From a candidate division WOR-3 bacterium (lineage in GTDB: Bacteria; Hydrothermota; Tepidihabitantia; SM23-42), in the NCBI GenBank assembly GCA_029858255.1, contig JAOUFJ010000003.1, positions 124,001 to 188,000 on the forward strand: DNA of 64,000 nt. Reading direction: 5' to 3'. A program made the position numbers and the translations under genes. Under the pieces are notes generated by a model. That model did no database searches. It saw only the letters and a list, made by a program, of their open reading frames with translations, and had not been told where the DNA came from. Positions 9,145 to 17,054 of the stretch are shown here, piece after piece; the first letter of the stretch is position 1, and each line of letters begins with the position of its first letter.

Positions 9145-12100
9145 TCATTGCGCTACCCGTCGTTCCTTAATCCACGAATAGAGAACCGGTACCAGAATCA
9201 GATTGGCAAAAGTCGCACTCATGAGGCCACCGATTATTGGCGACGCCATGGGCTTGATCACCTCGGCACCGGCAGAAGTGAAGAACATAATAGGCATGAG
9301 AGCGAGAACCGTGGTGAGTACTGTCATCAATATTGGTCTGACGCGCAACAGACCACCCTCAATGACCATACCGCGCACCTCCTCCCTATTCAAAGGTCTT
9401 TTCCCTTCAAATATGTTCCTAAAAACCGCCATCAACACCACCGCGTTATCCGTGGCAACGCCAAAAAGCGCGATAAATCCTACCCACACGGCCGTCGAGA
9501 ACTTAAAACCCAGAAGGAAAAGAGGAATTACACCTCCGACAAGCGCAAACGGAAGTCCCAATGCTACGATAAAAACAGAAGACACATCTTTGAAAGCCAT
9601 GTAGAGTAACAGTAATATTACAGCCAGGCAAATCGGCAGAACGACCGCCAATCTGTTTCTCGCTTCGACCTCAGATTCAAACTGACCACTCCAGCTCATG
9701 TAATATCCTGGAGGAATCTCGAGATCCCCGCTGGCGATCTTGTCTTCGACCGCCCTCTGGGCATCTCGGACAAAATCAACGAGACCAACCAAGTCCTGAT
9801 CGACATTTATGAACACCCTGAAATATGGTACGGTGTTTTCTGATTGTATCATTGCCGGGCCCAGAGTTTTCCTGAAATTCACCAACAGGCCCATGGGTAC
9901 GTGAGCACCACTCGGAGTCGGTATGAGAAGGTCCGCCAGACTCTCGGGGCTGTCACGAAAATCGCGCATGTACCGCACGCGTACAGGATATCTCTCTCTC
10001 CCTTCGACTGTGTGAGTGATATTCATTCCGCCGATTGCCATTGCGATAATATCCTGGACCGTGCCCAGGTTCACGCCGTAGCGCGCGATCTGCTCACGGT
10101 TTATCTCGATCTCAAAATAAGGACGATTGCCGATCCTTTCTGCATAAACGCTTGCCGCACCCTTCACCGCAGAAACTATTGCTTCAAGTTCAGTTGCAAT
10201 CTGTTCAACAACTTTCAGATCAGGACCAAAGACCTTCATGCCAACCGGGGTCTGAATGCCGGTTGCCAGCATGTCGATCCGATTACGTATGGGCTGTGTC
10301 ATGATCGGACTCACCCCAGGTATTCTCGTCTTCGACTGGATTTCGTTGATCAACTTTTCCCGCGTCATCCCTTTGCGCCACTGGCTTTCCGGCCTGAGAT
10401 GTATTATTGTTTCGATCATCGTTATCGGTGCAGGATCGGTTGATGTTTCTGCACGGCCGAGTTTGCCTACCACCCATTCCACCTCTTCAGCAAAATCATT
10501 TTTTATTATGATATCCTGCTTGCGCATAATTTCCATAACCTGGGTAAGAGATGCCCCCGGCAACAAAACAGGCATAAATAACAAATCGCCTTCGTTCAAT
10601 GGCGGCATGAATTCCTGCTTGACGAAAAATGATGTGGCCAAACCAACGGACAGGAAGATCAGAAAAAACAGCAGAACTAAACGCTTGTGCTGAAGCGACC
10701 ATTTGATTACCGGATGGTAAAGTCTTCTAAGCGTTCTCGATACCACATTCTCGTCGGGCAATCGTAACCGGCCGCGTATCAGGTAATATGCGAGTGTCGG
10801 CAGAAGACAGACCGCGATCAATGCCGCTCCGACCATGGCAAATGTCTTGGTGTAGGCAAGAGGCCTGAAAAGCCTGCCCGCCTGCCCCGTCAGCACGAAT
10901 ACGGGGATGAAACCGATGATCGTTGTGAGGAGTGCAAAGAAAACAGGACGGCCGACTTCCTTTGCACCATCAACACATAATTCCAGACGCTCGCTCTTAC
11001 TCAATGAGCTTCGCTTTTGCCGCTCAGCGACCTTCCGGTAAATATTCTCGACCAGTACCGAACCGGCATCGACCATGACGCCGATTGCTATGGCAATGCC
11101 CCCAAGCGACATGATGTTGGCATCAATGCCAAAAACGCGCATCAGAATGAACGATATCAGAACACCGAGCGGTAAGACCGCGGAGATTATCATACCCCCA
11201 AAGAAATGAAATAGGAAAACAACGATCACGAAAATTGTGATCAGGATTTCCTGCAATAGTGCATCTCTCAGCGTATTGGTTACCCTGCCGATCAGTCCAG
11301 TGCGGTCATAAAATGCAACAATGCGCACTCCAGACGGCAACCCCACACTCAACTCCTCTATCTTGTCTTTGACACCTTTGATGACCCGTACTGGATTCTG
11401 ACCATGGCGCATGACCACGACGCCACCGGTGACCTCGGTGCCAGCTCGATCCAGAGCGCCCCTCCTGAAATCAGGGCCGATAGTCACCACACCAATATCT
11501 CGGACATAAACCGGTACGCCTTCATGCGCAGCTATCGCAATATTCTCTATGTCTTCAAGTTTCTTGATGAAACCAACACCCCTGATAATGAATTCGACTC
11601 CTCCCGTCTCAAATACCTTTGCTCCCACATCGATATTCGACCTTTTAACCGCATTTATGACTTCAAGTGCAGTGATATGGTAATGTGCTAGCCGGTAGGG
11701 GTCGATATCGATTTGATACTGCCTAACATATCCACCAACCGATGCTACTTCTGACACTCCGCTCACTGCGTTCAGGCCGTAGCGGACATACCAGTCTTGA
11801 ATACTGCGCAATTCGCCAAGGTCATAGGTAGAACTTACCAGCTCTTTGCCATCTTGAGGGCAATGACCGGGATGTGCGTATGATTCTTGCGGATGGTCAG
11901 AACAGTAATAGCCATTCTCAACAGTGTACCAGAATATCTGACCCACTGCAGTAACATCAGGGCCAAGGGAAACCTTTGCATCAGCGGGCAGGTCGGTAGT
12001 GGCGAAATTCAATCTCTCAAGCACCCTGGTCCGTGCCCAGTAGAAATCCACGCCTTCCCTGAAAATAAGATTAACCATGCCAAAACCGAATGCCGAAGAG

Positions 12101-12351
12101 GACCTGATGGTCTTAACGCCCGGAGTGCCCATCAATTTTGTGGTTAATGGATACAGAACTTGATCTTCGATATCTTTCGGGCTACGCCCAGTCCATTCCG
12201 CATAAACGATGACCTGTAGATCGCCAATATCGGGGATCGCGTCTATAGGCGTGTTACGAAATGATAATACACCCCAGATGAGGATCAGTACAAATGCACC
12301 GATGACCAGAAATCTGTTTCTCAGACAAATGTCTATTAGTCTTTCTATCAT
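9145..12351 (-). CDS. cusA: CusA-type Cu(I)/Ag(I) efflux RND pump, with metal-binding insertion
   Basis: This 1068-residue inner-membrane proton antiporter would expel monovalent copper or silver. The N-terminus 'NTPIDAIPDIGDLQVIVY', the TM4 segment 'GGIAIAIGVMVDAGSVLVENI' and the overall length match heavy-metal RND pumps. The three methionines that bind Cu(I) in E. coli CusA are conserved in context: 'LLFMPVLLPG', 'PITMIETIIHL' and 'RIDMLATGIQ'. Residues 146-172 form an insertion absent from E. coli CusA, with Cys150, His153, His160, His163 and Cys164, resembling the small heavy-metal-binding motif found in CusB-type adaptors. It follows cusB by 13 bases and is the third gene of a cusCBA operon. 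Confidence 0.96.
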   Translation of the reverse strand: MIERLIDICLRNRFLVIGAFVLILIWGVLSFRNTPIDAIPDIGDLQVIVYAEWTGRSPKDIEDQVLYPLTTKLMGTPGVKTIRSSSAFGFGMVNLIFREGVDFYWARTRVLERLNFATTDLPADAKVSLGPDVTAVGQIFWYTVENGYYCSDHPQESYAHPGHCPQDGKELVSSTYDLGELRSIQDWYVRYGLNAVSGVSEVASVGGYVRQYQIDIDPYRLAHYHITALEVINAVKRSNIDVGAKVFETGGVEFIIRGVGFIKKLEDIENIAIAAHEGVPVYVRDIGVVTIGPDFRRGALDRAGTEVTGGVVVMRHGQNPVRVIKGVKDKIEELSVGLPSGVRIVAFYDRTGLIGRVTNTLRDALLQEILITIFVIVVFLFHFFGGMIISAVLPLGVLISFILMRVFGIDANIMSLGGIAIAIGVMVDAGSVLVENIYRKVAERQKRSSLSKSERLELCVDGAKEVGRPVFFALLTTIIGFIPVFVLTGQAGRLFRPLAYTKTFAMVGAALIAVCLLPTLAYYLIRGRLRLPDENVVSRTLRRLYHPVIKWSLQHKRLVLLFFLIFLSVGLATSFFVKQEFMPPLNEGDLLFMPVLLPGASLTQVMEIMRKQDIIIKNDFAEEVEWVVGKLGRAETSTDPAPITMIETIIHLRPESQWRKGMTREKLINEIQSKTRIPGVSPIMTQPIRNRIDMLATGIQTPVGMKVFGPDLKVVEQIATELEAIVSAVKGAASVYAERIGNRPYFEIEINREQIARYGVNLGTVQDIIAMAIGGMNITHTVEGRERYPVRVRYMRDFRDSPESLADLLIPTPSGAHVPMGLLVNFRKTLGPAMIQSENTVPYFRVFINVDQDLVGLVDFVRDAQRAVEDKIASGDLEIPPGYYMSWSGQFESEVEARNRLAVVLPICLAVILLLLYMAFKDVSSVFIVALGLPFALVGGVIPLFLLGFKFSTAVWVGFIALFGVATDNAVVLMAVFRNIFEGKRPLNREEVRGMVIEGGLLRVRPILMTVLTTVLALMPIMFFTSAGAEVIKPMASPIIGGLMSATFANLILVPVLYSWIKERRVAQ

Positions 12352-12364
12352 CTACCCACGAACC

Positions 12365-13687
12365 TCAATGTTGATGACCCAGTGGTGGCCGCTCATTCTC
12401 TTCAACGCCCAGTGCACCACCATACCCGATCGCGGCCAAACCACTCAACCTGCTCTCAGAGTCAACCAGGAAATTTCCGTTGATCACAATCGTCTCATTC
12501 TCGGCCAATCCTTCGATCACTGGGTAGTAGTGAACAGGGGCATCTCCAACGTGGGCAACTGTTTTCGGTCCTAAATTTACAGCACGAGGTTGAAACTTCC
12601 CGTCGCCGAGATACGCCCACACAACCTGCCGTGTACCACTATTCAAAACGGCCTCCGCGGGTACGGCCAGCACCATTTCCGGATCGTCCGCCATATTCCC
12701 GCGGAATGGTGCATTGATCCTGGCTTCTACAAACATACCGGGGGTCAACACAGGTTCAACACGGTCCAGTCGTATTCTGATGGTTGCGGAACGCTTTCGG
12801 GAATCAAGAATTTTGCTGATTGATTCTACCCTGCCTTTCAATTCCATCCCGGGAAGCGCACTCGACACCACGACCGCCTCCTGACCTCTTCTGATCCAGG
12901 CAATATCGGACTCATATGCATCGGCGTACACCCAACTCGCTACATCCGGGAGGACTAGAGACCTGTCAATATTCCTTGTTCTTTTCAAAACCCTTATCTC
13001 ATCATCATCCATACCAAGCACTTTGAGCTTATATTCAGAACCCTGGATAAGGCGGGTAGCCCGCTCCATGGCAACTGCATCACCTTCGCCGATCATTTCA
13101 CTCATATGGAGGGCGTTTACATACTCCTCTTGAGCCGTCACCAACTCAGGATCGAAAGCCACCTTGCCGACCAGGTGTAGTTCACGGTGCAGGTGTTGTC
13201 GCTTCACCTGTGCCAAACTGATGCCTGCAAGCTCGATCGCGCGGTCGTCCAGGTGGAGCATGTTACCCGCATCACTTCGTTCATAGACCGGAATCAAAGC
13301 CATGCCGCAAATCGGACAAGCCCCCTCTTCATCAGACCTGACCTCCGGATGCATCGTGCATGTCCAGTATTGTACTTCAGAATCCGAGTGCGTTTCAACT
13401 TTCTGCATCTGTTCATGTGACATGTTCGTGATATATTTCTCTGGATTCTTAATGAATTGTTCGTCACAACCAGGGCAGCACATATAATACAACTCATCCT
13501 TGTATTTAATAACGGGCGTGGATTCATTTATCACGAACGAATCACCAGCCACTATACACAAGGCCTTTGTGCCTATCAGCTTTTTGTCCAACTCCACCTT
13601 CTGTGCTTTTTCACCAAAGGAAAGCACAAAAAAGGACGCGCCGACAAGTGCAACGAAGAGGATTACTGCTATGGTCTTTATTGACAT
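12365..13687 (-). CDS. cusB: CusB-like periplasmic adaptor with two N-terminal metal-binding modules
   Basis: Membrane-fusion protein bridging CusA and the outer-membrane channel. After an N-terminal anchor (residues 5-25) it carries a YHS/TRASH-like module ('YYMCCPGCDEQFIKNPEKY', Cys70, Cys71, Cys74), then a heavy-metal-binding module ('YWTCTMHPEVRSDEEGACP', Cys110, His113, Cys124, Cys127), and then the adaptor core ('LVGKVAFDPELVTAQEEYV', 'LVLPDVASWVYADAYESDI', 'GRVESISKILDSRKRSATIRIRL', 'AEAVLNSGTRQVVWAYLGDGKFQPRAV'). The length of 440 suits an adaptor plus the two extra modules. It lies 14 bases downstream of the TolC-like gene. Confidence 0.94.
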   Translation of the reverse strand: MSIKTIAVILFVALVGASFFVLSFGEKAQKVELDKKLIGTKALCIVAGDSFVINESTPVIKYKDELYYMCCPGCDEQFIKNPEKYITNMSHEQMQKVETHSDSEVQYWTCTMHPEVRSDEEGACPICGMALIPVYERSDAGNMLHLDDRAIELAGISLAQVKRQHLHRELHLVGKVAFDPELVTAQEEYVNALHMSEMIGEGDAVAMERATRLIQGSEYKLKVLGMDDDEIRVLKRTRNIDRSLVLPDVASWVYADAYESDIAWIRRGQEAVVVSSALPGMELKGRVESISKILDSRKRSATIRIRLDRVEPVLTPGMFVEARINAPFRGNMADDPEMVLAVPAEAVLNSGTRQVVWAYLGDGKFQPRAVNLGPKTVAHVGDAPVHYYPVIEGLAENETIVINGNFLVDSESRLSGLAAIGYGGALGVEENERPPLGHQH

Positions 13688-13701
13688 GAAACCTCCTTTT
13701 T

Positions 13702-14910
13702 CTAATTTGAGCGTCCTATCACCTGCTCCAGCTCGGCGCTAGCCATAAATAACATCGCCTGAGCCTCTTCATAATCATATTCAGCCTGGACAAGTGATCT
13801 TTCACTCTCCAGCACGATCTGAAAATCAATTCTGTTCAGTTCATATGCGGCAAATGCCGACTTCAATGCGGTCTCGGCCTGTGGCAGGACCGAGTTTTTA
13901 TAAAGATCCACGGCTCGTCGATATTTCTCAACCCGGGTTCTTGCCTCCTTCACATCCAAAAGAATTGCATTTTCGACCATCTCATAGCGTGCCCCGGCGC
14001 TGCTCACCAATGAATTTGCCTCCCGTACCATTTCTCTCTGCTTACCCAAGAACCATATGGGCACACTGAAACCTATCATGTACTTACTGTTGCGCATATT
14101 ATTATCCATTAATTCCTGAGTATATCTGAACGTCAGGTCTGGGAGATAGGTCTGCCTCGCAATAGACAGTGCCAGTTGCGCTTCCTTGCGTTTCAGATCA
14201 AATGCCTTCAACCTCGGTTGGTTTTCCCTTGCCATCTCATACAATACGGGCAACGGAAGTGTATCGACTTGTTGAACAGGCTTGGCCAGTACAGGAAGGT
14301 TATTGTCGAGGTCGCGGTTGAGCAGCGTGTTCAGATATGACTCGATAATACTGAGGTCATCATTCAATGACATCAGCTGATTCTCGGCTCTTGCCAGTTC
14401 GACCTGCGAAATCAATACCTCTGCCTGGGAAGCCTCATTTATTGAATACTTCTGCCTTGCAGCGCTATAGATCTGCTGTAAGAAAGCTATGGACTTCTCC
14501 GTGGCCGAAATCCTTCCCTTGAGTAACAGAAAAGTAGCATACGATTCTTTCACACCACTTATCAAAACCTGTTCCCTGTCCTCGTAGAGTAGAGTGGAGT
14601 AATCGAATGCGAGCCTTGCCCGATCAGAACGATTGGAAATCTTCGTGGGAAATGGCATTTGCTGAGTCACGCTGAACATCGTCATATTGTCGCTGAATTC
14701 AAAAGCTAACAGAGGATCGGGCAGGTAACGCAGCCATGAAATTCCGTATCCAGCTGCCTCAAACTCCGCGCGCATCGCCCCCAGCTCCGGGTTTTCACGC
14801 TTTACCTCTTCGATAAGGTCACTCAACGTTAACAGCGAATCAACACCTGCATTTGCCGCCTGCGGCAAATAGCAAAGCGCGACAAATGTTAGGATCAACA
14901 ATCTCTCCAT
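13702..14910 (-). CDS. cusC: TolC-family outer-membrane efflux protein (CusC role)
   Basis: The 402-residue product has a signal peptide ('ERLLILTFVALCYLPQAANA') and then the two homologous helical hairpin repeats of the TolC family ('LTLSDLIEEVKRENPELGAMRAEFEAAGYGISWLRYLPDPLLAFEF' opens the first, 'LYEMARENQPRLKAFDLKRKEAQLALSIARQTYLPDLTFRY' the second). It would form the outer-membrane exit duct of the pump. The ATG at 14910 is preferred over a TTG at 14940 because the signal peptide begins there; no strong Shine-Dalgarno is seen. It is the promoter-proximal gene of cusCBA, downstream of a long leader that contains a large inverted repeat. Confidence 0.9.
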   Translation of the reverse strand: MERLLILTFVALCYLPQAANAGVDSLLTLSDLIEEVKRENPELGAMRAEFEAAGYGISWLRYLPDPLLAFEFSDNMTMFSVTQQMPFPTKISNRSDRARLAFDYSTLLYEDREQVLISGVKESYATFLLLKGRISATEKSIAFLQQIYSAARQKYSINEASQAEVLISQVELARAENQLMSLNDDLSIIESYLNTLLNRDLDNNLPVLAKPVQQVDTLPLPVLYEMARENQPRLKAFDLKRKEAQLALSIARQTYLPDLTFRYTQELMDNNMRNSKYMIGFSVPIWFLGKQREMVREANSLVSSAGARYEMVENAILLDVKEARTRVEKYRRAVDLYKNSVLPQAETALKSAFAAYELNRIDFQIVLESERSLVQAEYDYEEAQAMLFMASAELEQVIGRSN

Positions 14911-14988
14911 AATATTATCGGACGTTTCAACTCTCTCCAAGTTACGTGATGCGATTTGAAGCCACGTTTGACCGGTGTGAAAATCGAA

Positions 14989-15044
14989 AACCGGCGCTCA
15001 CCGATAGGTCAGATTAAATTTCTCTGTTTTGGTGAGCACCGGTT
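14989..15044 (-). promoter_or_regulatory. 14-bp inverted repeat in the cus operon leader
   Basis: AACCGGCGCTCACC (14989-15002) and GGTGAGCACCGGTT (15031-15044) are inverted copies with one mismatch, which becomes a G-U pair in the minus-strand transcript. The arms are 14 bp and the loop is 28 bases. No T-run follows on either strand, so it is not a standard terminator. It sits between the candidate promoter and cusC in a roughly 180-base leader, so an RNA control element or a protein operator are both possible. The rest of the 14911-15190 stretch shows no credible gene. Confidence 0.6.
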
Positions 15045-15093
15045 GGGAGGAACCATTAAGACAACTCCTATGCTTTTATCCCCCTTTGGTCTT

Positions 15094-15121
15094 ATTATAC
15101 GGACGACGGAAACGGGTAAAA
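15094..15121 (-). promoter_or_regulatory. Candidate promoter of cusCBA
   Basis: On the minus strand a perfect TATAAT (15094-15099) is preceded by a 16-base spacer and a poor -35 (TTTTAC, 15116-15121). A weak -35 with a good -10 is common for regulated promoters. The resulting transcript would carry the inverted repeat in its 5' leader. Confidence 0.5.
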
Positions 15122-15190
15122 GTTACGCGGAAAATGAATAGATTGGTTTTGGCGGTTTTTTAACTAGAAATGCAGGACCGGTAAGGTGAT

Positions 15191-15961
15191 TCAGGACCCG
15201 ACCGGGAGCTTGAAATTGTCAGATTCTATGTGATATCTAATACAATCGAGGCAATGACGGTGCTCCATACAACTCAGGAGCGCCTTTTCGATTTCCTCGA
15301 TATTGCAGTCGCATGCGCATTCCTTCGTTCTCTCGAGCACATCCACCTGAAAGAGATTGCACTCATATATCTGGTCGATCAACCTTTCCCTGCTCTCGGG
15401 CCTCAAGTCAACAAGGTGTTCAATTGCATGATCGATCTCATGGAGCATCTCAGACAACAATGCACAATTCAGCGGTACACCGGGCTCCGCGGAAGAGGAC
15501 AATTCATGTGTACGCCTACCAGCCAAAACAACGTGCAATCTTGCCATACCCTCTGAATCGATAGTAAGCAAGTGCTGGACCTCCTCGGCAAAGCGCTTGA
15601 CCGGATAAAGAAAATGGCCAGGCAGGCTCTTCGCGCTCAATGATACCGTAGTCATCTCAAACACAAATAGAAAAAGAAAGATTGCTATTGCCCGCACCGG
15701 CAACGTCTTAAACGCGAAAAAACCCCGTAAATCCAAGCGTTTCTGACGCATTAAGGGTTTCTGCACTCTGCTCATTGCCGCCCGTACTGCCTCGACATCG
15801 GGTTCGGGCGTAGGAATCTCGTCTATTTTCACGGCAAGCTCAAGCAACGGCCTAAGTTCTTCCTCATATTGAGGATATTTACTCAAACAATCGCCAATCG
15901 TCTTCCCTTTACATATTTCGGCAATCAATTCATCCAGAACGTCTTCAATTCTCTGCTTCAT
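15191..15961 (-). CDS. DUF5667-type membrane protein, probable anti-sigma partner
   Basis: The 256-residue protein has a cytoplasmic N-terminal part ('GKTIGDCLSKYPQYEEELRPLLELAVKI', a motif common in proteins encoded beside ECF sigma factors), one transmembrane helix ('AIAIFLFLFVFEMTTVSLS') and a periplasmic DUF5667 segment starting 'AKSLPGHFLYPVKRFAEEVQ'. The C-terminal third has five cysteines ('ECACDCNIEE', 'LLSCMEHRHCLDC') that could bind metal or form disulfides. ATG 15961 is preceded by GAGGAGAGG; it overlaps the sigma gene by 17 bases, so the two are translationally coupled. Anti-sigma function is inferred from this layout, not from a recognised zinc-finger. Confidence 0.72.
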   Translation of the reverse strand: MKQRIEDVLDELIAEICKGKTIGDCLSKYPQYEEELRPLLELAVKIDEIPTPEPDVEAVRAAMSRVQKPLMRQKRLDLRGFFAFKTLPVRAIAIFLFLFVFEMTTVSLSAKSLPGHFLYPVKRFAEEVQHLLTIDSEGMARLHVVLAGRRTHELSSSAEPGVPLNCALLSEMLHEIDHAIEHLVDLRPESRERLIDQIYECNLFQVDVLERTKECACDCNIEEIEKALLSCMEHRHCLDCIRYHIESDNFKLPVGS

Positions 15962-16532
15962 AGACACCTCTCCTCATGAAATAATCACGTAAGGCCTTCA
16001 ATGCTCTGAATTGAAGCACCTTTACGGCACCAACCGATTTATGAATAATACTGGCTATCTCACGATTGTCGTGCCCTTCAATGAATTTAAGGATCACGAC
16101 CTGTCTCTGTTCTTCGGTCAAGTGCTTTAACCCCCTTTTCAACCTTTCTCTGGTCATTATCTGCTTGCTGAAATCATCCGACTTTTTCAAAGCCTGCTCC
16201 GGGATATCATTCAAGCTGATCTCAGAACGCACAGCGCGCCGACGATAGAAATCGATTAGGTGATTCCGTGCGATCTGATAGATCCAGGCATGAAAATTGC
16301 CCCGTTGTTTCTTTATCGACTGTACTATTTTCATAACAACCTCACTCGTCAAATCCTCAGCGTCTTCCGGACGATCAACTCGGTAGTAGAGGTAGGCATA
16401 AATATGGGCGTATACATACGAACATACATCGGACAAAGCCCGTTCCTCACCTCTTTTTGCCCTGCGCACAAGGTCAGCGAGTTCAGGATGACCAATATCC
16501 CTTCGTATAAATAAGGACGTATTCCTTTCCAT
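15945..16532 (-). CDS. ECF-type RNA polymerase sigma factor
   Basis: The 195-residue protein has sigma region 2 ('YLYYRVDRPEDAEDLTSEVVMKIV', 'FHAWIYQIARNHLIDFYRRR') and region 4 ('LTEEQRQVVILKFIEGHDNREIASIIHKSVGAVKVLQFRALKALRDYF'), the complete ECF architecture. It lies head-to-head with the Rrf2-isc operon. Its own promoter is a consensus vegetative one (16547-16574); transcription would begin only about 6-8 bases before the ATG and no Shine-Dalgarno is present, so translation initiation is nearly leaderless. The downstream overlapping membrane protein is the likely regulator. Confidence 0.93.
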   Translation of the reverse strand: MERNTSLFIRRDIGHPELADLVRRAKRGEERALSDVCSYVYAHIYAYLYYRVDRPEDAEDLTSEVVMKIVQSIKKQRGNFHAWIYQIARNHLIDFYRRRAVRSEISLNDIPEQALKKSDDFSKQIMTRERLKRGLKHLTEEQRQVVILKFIEGHDNREIASIIHKSVGAVKVLQFRALKALRDYFMRRGVYEAEN

Positions 16533-16546
16533 ATGGTTACAGGCAA

Positions 16547-16574
16547 ATTATAAACACGTCCGCAAAAATGTCAA
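16547..16574 (-). promoter_or_regulatory. Promoter of the ECF sigma / DUF5667 operon
   Basis: On the minus strand TTGACA (16569-16574), 16-base spacer and TATAAT (16547-16552). Both hexamers match the consensus exactly. The -10 box is 14 bases from the ATG. Confidence 0.88.
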
Positions 16575-16597
16575 TTCGTATGTTTATCTAATACATA

Positions 16598-16626
16598 TTG
16601 ACAATATCCTACTTTTTTAGTAGAAT
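16598..16626 (+). promoter_or_regulatory. Promoter of the Rrf2-isc operon, leaderless type
   Basis: TTGACA (16598-16603), a 17-base spacer and TAGAAT (16621-16626). The ATG follows after five bases, so a leaderless transcript is predicted. Confidence 0.87.
16609..16623 (+). promoter_or_regulatory. Candidate Rrf2 operator overlapping the -10 box
   Basis: CTACT-N5-AGTAG is a perfect 5-bp inverted repeat (16609-16613 and 16619-16623) filling the spacer and the first half of the -10 box of the Rrf2 gene promoter. Binding there would block RNA polymerase, so autoregulation by the Rrf2 protein is a reasonable inference. The site is short and AT-rich, so chance is possible. Confidence 0.45.
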
Positions 16627-16631
16627 ATATC

Positions 16632-17054
16632 ATGCGTCTGACCACCATGACCACATATGCGGTCCAGGCCATGCTCGATCTGGCCGAGAAGCCGACCGGC
16701 ACAGTTGTTTCATTGCGGGAAATTGCCGGGCGCCAGGGATTAAAAGTGAAATACCTTGAGCAGATATTCATGAAACTCACTCATGCCGGGCTGGTGAAGA
16801 GCAAGAAAGGCCCGGGCGGAGGTTATTCACTTCAACGTCCGGTCAACGCAATCAAGATCAGTGAAATAATGGAAGCGGTTGGTGAGTCACGGGCACCGGT
16901 GCGATGCCTGGTCCCGGACAACAACAGACATTGCTCCCGGCTTGAACACTGTGCGATCAGGCCTTACTGGAAAAGAATGAAAGAAACAATAGATCAATTC
17001 CTTGACTCTTCAACGCTCTATGATATTATTCATGAAAAAAAGAAAATGATATGA
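16632..17054 (+). CDS. iscR: Rrf2-family regulator (IscR-like, three cysteines)
   Basis: The 140-residue protein has the Rrf2 winged helix ('RLTTMTTYAVQAMLDLAEKP', 'SLREIAGRQGLKVKYLEQIFMKLTHAGLVKSKKGPGGGYSLQRP') and Cys92, Cys101 and Cys107 in the cluster-binding loop, close to the three-Cys arrangement with which IscR ligates [2Fe-2S], although the first spacing is eight residues instead of five. Known role of the group: adjusting Fe-S cluster assembly genes to Fe-S status. It is the first gene of the isc operon, has a leaderless-type promoter with an internal palindrome, and overlaps the next gene as ATGA. Confidence 0.88.
   Translation: MRLTTMTTYAVQAMLDLAEKPTGTVVSLREIAGRQGLKVKYLEQIFMKLTHAGLVKSKKGPGGGYSLQRPVNAIKISEIMEAVGESRAPVRCLVPDNNRHCSRLEHCAIRPYWKRMKETIDQFLDSSTLYDIIHEKKKMI

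Noticed and set aside
9844-10443. 199-codon open frame antisense to cusA
   Set aside because: The cusA sense frame is unambiguous here; the antisense product is His/Cys-rich only because of complementary codon use.
14989-15044. Rho-independent terminator between the cus and sigma operons
   Set aside because: The stem is long but the loop is 28 bases and no T-run follows on either strand.
14956-15141. 61-codon open frame in the cus leader region
   Set aside because: No Shine-Dalgarno or leaderless promoter, no family resemblance, and it covers the inverted repeat and the cus promoter.
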